Source: Prevotella sp. UBA4268
GTDB taxonomy: Bacteria > Bacteroidota > Bacteroidia > Bacteroidales > Bacteroidaceae
Direction: 5' to 3'
NCBI GenBank assembly: GCA_002395135.1
Contig: DGWC01000041.1
Coordinates: 1-52,986 of the forward strand
Length of the DNA stretch: 52,986 bases
The position numbers were made by a program, and so were the translations under genes. The notes beneath the pieces are model-generated. The model saw nothing but the letters and a program-made list of their open reading frames with translations, did not search any database and was not told the origin of the DNA. Positions 50,083-52,986 of this stretch are shown here, in pieces; the stretch's first letter is position 1, and every line of letters begins with the position of its first letter.

Positions 50083-50106
50083 CGAATCAATTCTGTAAGA
50101 AACAAA

Positions 50107-51039
50107 TCAGAGCGTCTGCAGATAGCGCTCGGCCTCGAGGGCTGCCTTGCATCCGCTTCCGGCTGCTACGATGGCCTGCCGATAGACAGGATCGCAGACG
50201 TCGCCAGCAGCAAACACGCCTGGCACTTTGGTTGCCTGTGTCTGTCCGATGGTCTTGATATAGCCAATCTCGTCTGTATCCACCCAGTCCTTGAACACAT
50301 CGCTGTTGGGCTTGTGTCCGATGGCGAGGAAGAAACCGTCGATGGGGATGTCATAGTGGCTCTCGTCGGGCTCGCCCTTGCGCTTCACCAGATGAACACC
50401 TTCCACTCCGTTCTCGCCATAGAGACCTGTTGCGTTGTGCTCGAAGAGGATTTCGATGTTTTCTGCCGCCTTCACGCGATCCTGCATCACCTGGGAAGCA
50501 CGGAGGAATGGCTTGCGCACGATGAGATATACCTGCTTGCAAAGTCCCGAAAGATAGAGAGCGTCTTCGCAGGCTGTGTCGCCACCACCCACCACGGCGC
50601 ACACCTTCTTGCGATAGAAGAAGCCGTCGCATGTGGCACAGGCGCTAACGCCCTGTCCGCGATATTTCTCTTCGTCTTCCAATCCCAGATACTTGGCACT
50701 GGCACCCGTTGCAATAATCACGGTGTCGGCCGAGATTTCAGTACCATCGTCTACTGTCAATACATAAGGTTTTTTGCTAAAATCCACCTTTGTGATGATA
50801 CCGTCGCGCATTTCTGTGCCGAATCGCTCGGCCTGCTCGCGGATTTCCATCATCATCTGATTGGCATCCACACCTTGGGGATAGCCCGGGAAATTCTCCA
50901 CTTCGGTGGTCTGAGTAAGTTGGCCGCCCATCTGCAGTCCGCAATACAGCACAGGATGCAGGTTGGCGCGGCCGCCATAAATGGCAGCAGTGTAACCAGC
51001 CGGTCCGCTGCCAATGATTAATAATTTAATGTGTTCCAT
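50107..51039 (-). CDS. trxB: thioredoxin reductase
   Basis: FAD-dependent NADPH:thioredoxin oxidoreductase, 310 residues. FAD motif GSGPAGYTAAIYGGRA near the N terminus, redox-active CATCDGFF (Cys about 133 and 136), NADPH motif VGGGDTACEDALYL (about 150-163), and C-terminal GVFAAGDVCDPVYRQAIVAA. It is 1 bp downstream of the peroxidase gene, so the two form a redox operon, with thioredoxin as probable electron link from TrxB to the peroxidase. Confidence 0.96.
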   Translation of the reverse strand: MEHIKLLIIGSGPAGYTAAIYGGRANLHPVLYCGLQMGGQLTQTTEVENFPGYPQGVDANQMMMEIREQAERFGTEMRDGIITKVDFSKKPYVLTVDDGTEISADTVIIATGASAKYLGLEDEEKYRGQGVSACATCDGFFYRKKVCAVVGGGDTACEDALYLSGLCKQVYLIVRKPFLRASQVMQDRVKAAENIEILFEHNATGLYGENGVEGVHLVKRKGEPDESHYDIPIDGFFLAIGHKPNSDVFKDWVDTDEIGYIKTIGQTQATKVPGVFAAGDVCDPVYRQAIVAAGSGCKAALEAERYLQTL

Positions 51040-51040
51040 G

Positions 51041-51592
51041 TTATTTTAAAAGTTCTTCAATCTGCTTTTCGATGTGCTCCATCTTTTCAGTCGGCTCGAA
51101 TCGGGCAACCACCATACCTTTCTTATTGATGAGGAATTTGGTGAAGTTCCATTTGATGTCGGCACTTTCCTTGTAGTTAGGATCGGCTTTTGAGAGCATG
51201 TCGTCGAGGATATGGGCGATGGGGTGCTCCATGTCCCATCCAGCAAACCCTTTCTGCTCTTCGAGGAACTTGAAAAGCGGATCGGCATCGTCGCCATTCA
51301 CTTTTACCTTCTTAAAACGTGGGAATTCGGTGCCGAAGTTGAGTTTGCAGAATTCGTGGATGCTCTCATCGGTGCCCGGAGCCTGCTGTCCAAACTGGTT
51401 GCAAGGGAAGTCGAGAATCTCAAAACCTTGGCTATGGTATTTCTCGTAGAGTTTCTCCAGTTCATCATATTGCGGAGTGAATCCGCACTTAGTGGCCGTG
51501 TTTACGATGAGCAATACTTCGTTGGCGTACTCCTTCAATGAGACATCCTTTCCTTTTCTGTCTTTGACAGAGAATTCATAAACTGTTTTCAT
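51041..51592 (-). CDS. glutathione peroxidase-family (thioredoxin-dependent) peroxidase
   Basis: 183 residues, GPx fold. The catalytic Cys is in VNTATKCGFTPQYDEL (about 31-46), with no selenocysteine codon; the Gln partner is in DFPCNQFGQQAPG (about 62-74), where C64 could serve as resolving cysteine, and the Trp partner in KWNFTKFLINKKG. Cys-type members generally use thioredoxin rather than glutathione, which fits the trxB neighbour. A -7 box TATCTTTG (minus, 51625-51632) lies upstream. Confidence 0.93.
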   Translation of the reverse strand: MKTVYEFSVKDRKGKDVSLKEYANEVLLIVNTATKCGFTPQYDELEKLYEKYHSQGFEILDFPCNQFGQQAPGTDESIHEFCKLNFGTEFPRFKKVKVNGDDADPLFKFLEEQKGFAGWDMEHPIAHILDDMLSKADPNYKESADIKWNFTKFLINKKGMVVARFEPTEKMEHIEKQIEELLK

Positions 51593-51624
51593 TTTCTGTT
51601 TGTAAGATTTGTTCGTAATCGCTA

Positions 51625-51632
51625 CAAAGATA
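51625..51632 (-). promoter_or_regulatory. -7 box of the peroxidase-trxB operon
   Basis: TATCTTTG on the minus strand, 33 bp before the ATG at 51592. No TTTG at the -33 distance. Confidence 0.6.
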
Positions 51633-51646
51633 ATGAAAAAGAATGA

Positions 51647-51667
51647 CAGCGGAAAGCATTTCCGCTG
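51647..51667. terminator. terminator hairpin after the nuclease gene
   Basis: CAGCGGAAA / TTTCCGCTG, 9-bp perfect stem with a 3-nt loop. On the minus strand it lies 43 bp after the nuclease stop and is followed by TCATTCTTTTTC; on the plus strand TTTTAATT follows. Confidence 0.75.
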
Positions 51668-51709
51668 TTTTAATTATTTTTAATTGATTTGCCGATAATT
51701 CATGGCAAA

Positions 51710-52672
51710 TCAATAGCGCATGGTACCCCAGACTTTCAGTGCGACACTGTCCTCAACCTTTTTCTCTATGTCATCGGGCAGGTTGCAGAAGAAATCGATG
51801 CCTGTTCTCTCTTCCAGTTCGTCAATGGATATCACATAGTCAGACAGGCGGGCTCCCGAAGGAACGTCGTTGTTGGTATGTTCAAACCAGAAGGCAAGTG
51901 CTCGGTAGCCGCTGCTGTTCTTGTAAAGGATGGCTGCGAAGAAATATTTAGGCACAATGAGTTTCTGCTGAATGCGCATCAGCACGCCACTGCTCTTGGT
52001 TCCATTGAGATTGACATCACCGATAGTGCCACCTTTACACACGTACATGGTGTCGGTATTGTTCGTTGGCACCCAGTCTCTCACCTGATTCTCCATGGCC
52101 AGCCACAGGCTCAGCCCCTTGTAGTTGTCATCGCTGCCGTTGAACTTGCTGTATTGCGGCTGCATATTGGTAAGGAAGAACGTCTGATAGTTGGCATCTT
52201 TTGAATAAAGGCGGTCGGCACTGGGGCATATATGACCATGGTCGAAGTCGGAACCGCGGTAATAGTCAGACACCGAGTAATCAGAATTTGGGCGGTCGAG
52301 ATAATAACCGGTGGGAAGATCGGGGTCTAAGGGATATAGCGGGGAACCGTTATAGCGTGACACCTTGGACACGCCATTACTTTTTGTCATCTGATAGCAT
52401 GTCCACCGCTGAGATTTCTTGTCGATATCCCACTCCACAGCATAGTTCACGCCGTCGGGATCCACCCGGTCGTTTGTTTTGTGAATCAACACCACGCTGT
52501 TTCCACTGGCCAGATGGGGAAACTCCATGCGCCCAGCCAATGAATAGGCCGACGTGCTGTTGCGGTTCAGGTTGGTGCCGGCACTTGTTTGTTCATTCTC
52601 GTCGTCATCTCCACCGCATGCCACAAGGCAAAGAGCCGACAACAAAAGGAAAACAGGCTTGTAGATTTTCAT
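51710..52672 (-). CDS. lipoprotein DNA/RNA non-specific endonuclease
   Basis: 320 residues. Signal MKIYKPVFLLLSALCLVAC, lipidated Cys19 followed by GGDDDENEQ, an acidic export-signal-like tail suggesting surface exposure. The nuclease domain has FDHGHICPSADRLYS (about 169-183, catalytic His in the DRGH-type motif, Arg replaced by His) and the Mg-binding Asn in FFLTNMQPQYSKFNG. It belongs to the beta-beta-alpha-metal NucA/Serratia-type family; members degrade extracellular nucleic acid for defence, nutrition or biofilm. The start is ATG 52672 because the preceding 23 codons do not fit a signal peptide. Monocistronic. Confidence 0.9.
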   Translation of the reverse strand: MKIYKPVFLLLSALCLVACGGDDDENEQTSAGTNLNRNSTSAYSLAGRMEFPHLASGNSVVLIHKTNDRVDPDGVNYAVEWDIDKKSQRWTCYQMTKSNGVSKVSRYNGSPLYPLDPDLPTGYYLDRPNSDYSVSDYYRGSDFDHGHICPSADRLYSKDANYQTFFLTNMQPQYSKFNGSDDNYKGLSLWLAMENQVRDWVPTNNTDTMYVCKGGTIGDVNLNGTKSSGVLMRIQQKLIVPKYFFAAILYKNSSGYRALAFWFEHTNNDVPSGARLSDYVISIDELEERTGIDFFCNLPDDIEKKVEDSVALKVWGTMRY

Positions 52673-52792
52673 AAGAATCGTGGGTGTTAGTGATTGTTTT
52701 GCTGTGAAGGAAAAAGAAAGTGTGCCAGCGTGCATATGCAACTACACGATGACACACTTCACTTATGTGCTGTATATATAATAAGGTATATA

Positions 52793-52986
52793 TTACTTCT
52801 TAGCGGTGCTCTTGGCATAACGGCTCATGAAGCGGTCAACGCGACCTGCTGTATCCACGAGTTTGCTCTTGCCCGTGTAGAACGGGTGAGATGTGCTTGA
52901 GATTTCTACTTTTACCACTGGGTAAGTTTCGCCTTCAAATTCTACTGTCTCTGTTGTTTTCGCTGTAGACTTTGTAAGGAACATAT
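52793..52986 (-). CDS. rpmE2: 50S ribosomal protein L31 type B, 3' part
   Basis: The window cuts the gene: 64 codons of an expected 80-90 are present. Family segments [40 protein letters not shown] and [12 protein letters not shown] are clear. The visible Met at 52984 is internal (normally ..GDVFLTKS..). The zinc Cys ligands of type A are absent in the visible part. The N-terminal end is outside. Confidence 0.95.
   Translation of the reverse strand, partial: MFLTKSTAKTTETVEFEGETYPVVKVEISSTSHPFYTGKSKLVDTAGRVDRFMSRYAKSTAKK

Overview
The window comes from a chromosome of a Bacteroidales bacterium, most likely a member of the Prevotellaceae. Four things point there. Most intergenic regions carry Bacteroidetes-type promoters (TAnnTTTG at -7, sometimes with TTTG about 20 bases upstream). 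The tmRNA encodes the tag GENNYALAA. Lipoproteins often have an acidic stretch right after the lipobox cysteine. The gene families themselves (Wzi, Bacteroidetes-type LptD, TrpB2, OadA-like protein) also fit. No species can be named from the sequence alone.

Layout. 1-849: end of a YjbQ-family gene, then ssrA (tmRNA) on the minus strand. 976-18777: an exopolysaccharide or capsule locus. It holds a WcaJ-type initiating sugar transferase, a Wza-like SLBB export protein, a Wzx-type flippase, a GT2 transferase, a Wzz-like co-polymerase, a second Wzz-like domain fused to a Wzy-like polymerase, a GT2, a GT4, asnB, another GT4 and a WecA-type initiating transferase. On the opposite strand follow a lipoprotein and the Wzi capsule-assembly protein. 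Together these could start the lipid-linked repeat unit, build it, flip it, polymerise it, set chain length, export it and attach it at the surface.

18967-44298: mostly ordinary chromosomal genes. They are a Ser/Gly/Arg-rich exported protein, a histidine phosphatase, a DUF308 membrane protein, plsC, a polyprenol-phosphate mannosyltransferase, mfd, trpB2, three lipoproteins, pepT, a CPA2 antiporter, a sodium:solute symporter, a Ca/Na antiporter, queF, an NlpE-like lipoprotein, an OadA-like carboxyltransferase, an HD-domain protein and lptD.

44299-50106: an accessory zone with a dispersed repeat, a Sau3AI-like restriction-modification pair, a small ORF, a YoeB-type toxin-antitoxin pair and two 5'-truncated gene remnants. 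50107-52986: trxB with a glutathione peroxidase gene, a lipoprotein nuclease, and the 3' part of rpmE2 (L31 type B).

The most unusual items are four. (1) The in-frame Wzz-Wzy fusion lies directly after a separate Wzz-like gene. (2) A roughly 400-bp non-coding element occurs twice, 32.5 kb apart, each copy with five tandem 22-bp units. (3) A decayed copy of the asnB 5' end provides the stop codon of the upstream glycosyltransferase. (4) The OadA-like protein has a biotinyl-type domain without the biotin-accepting lysine.
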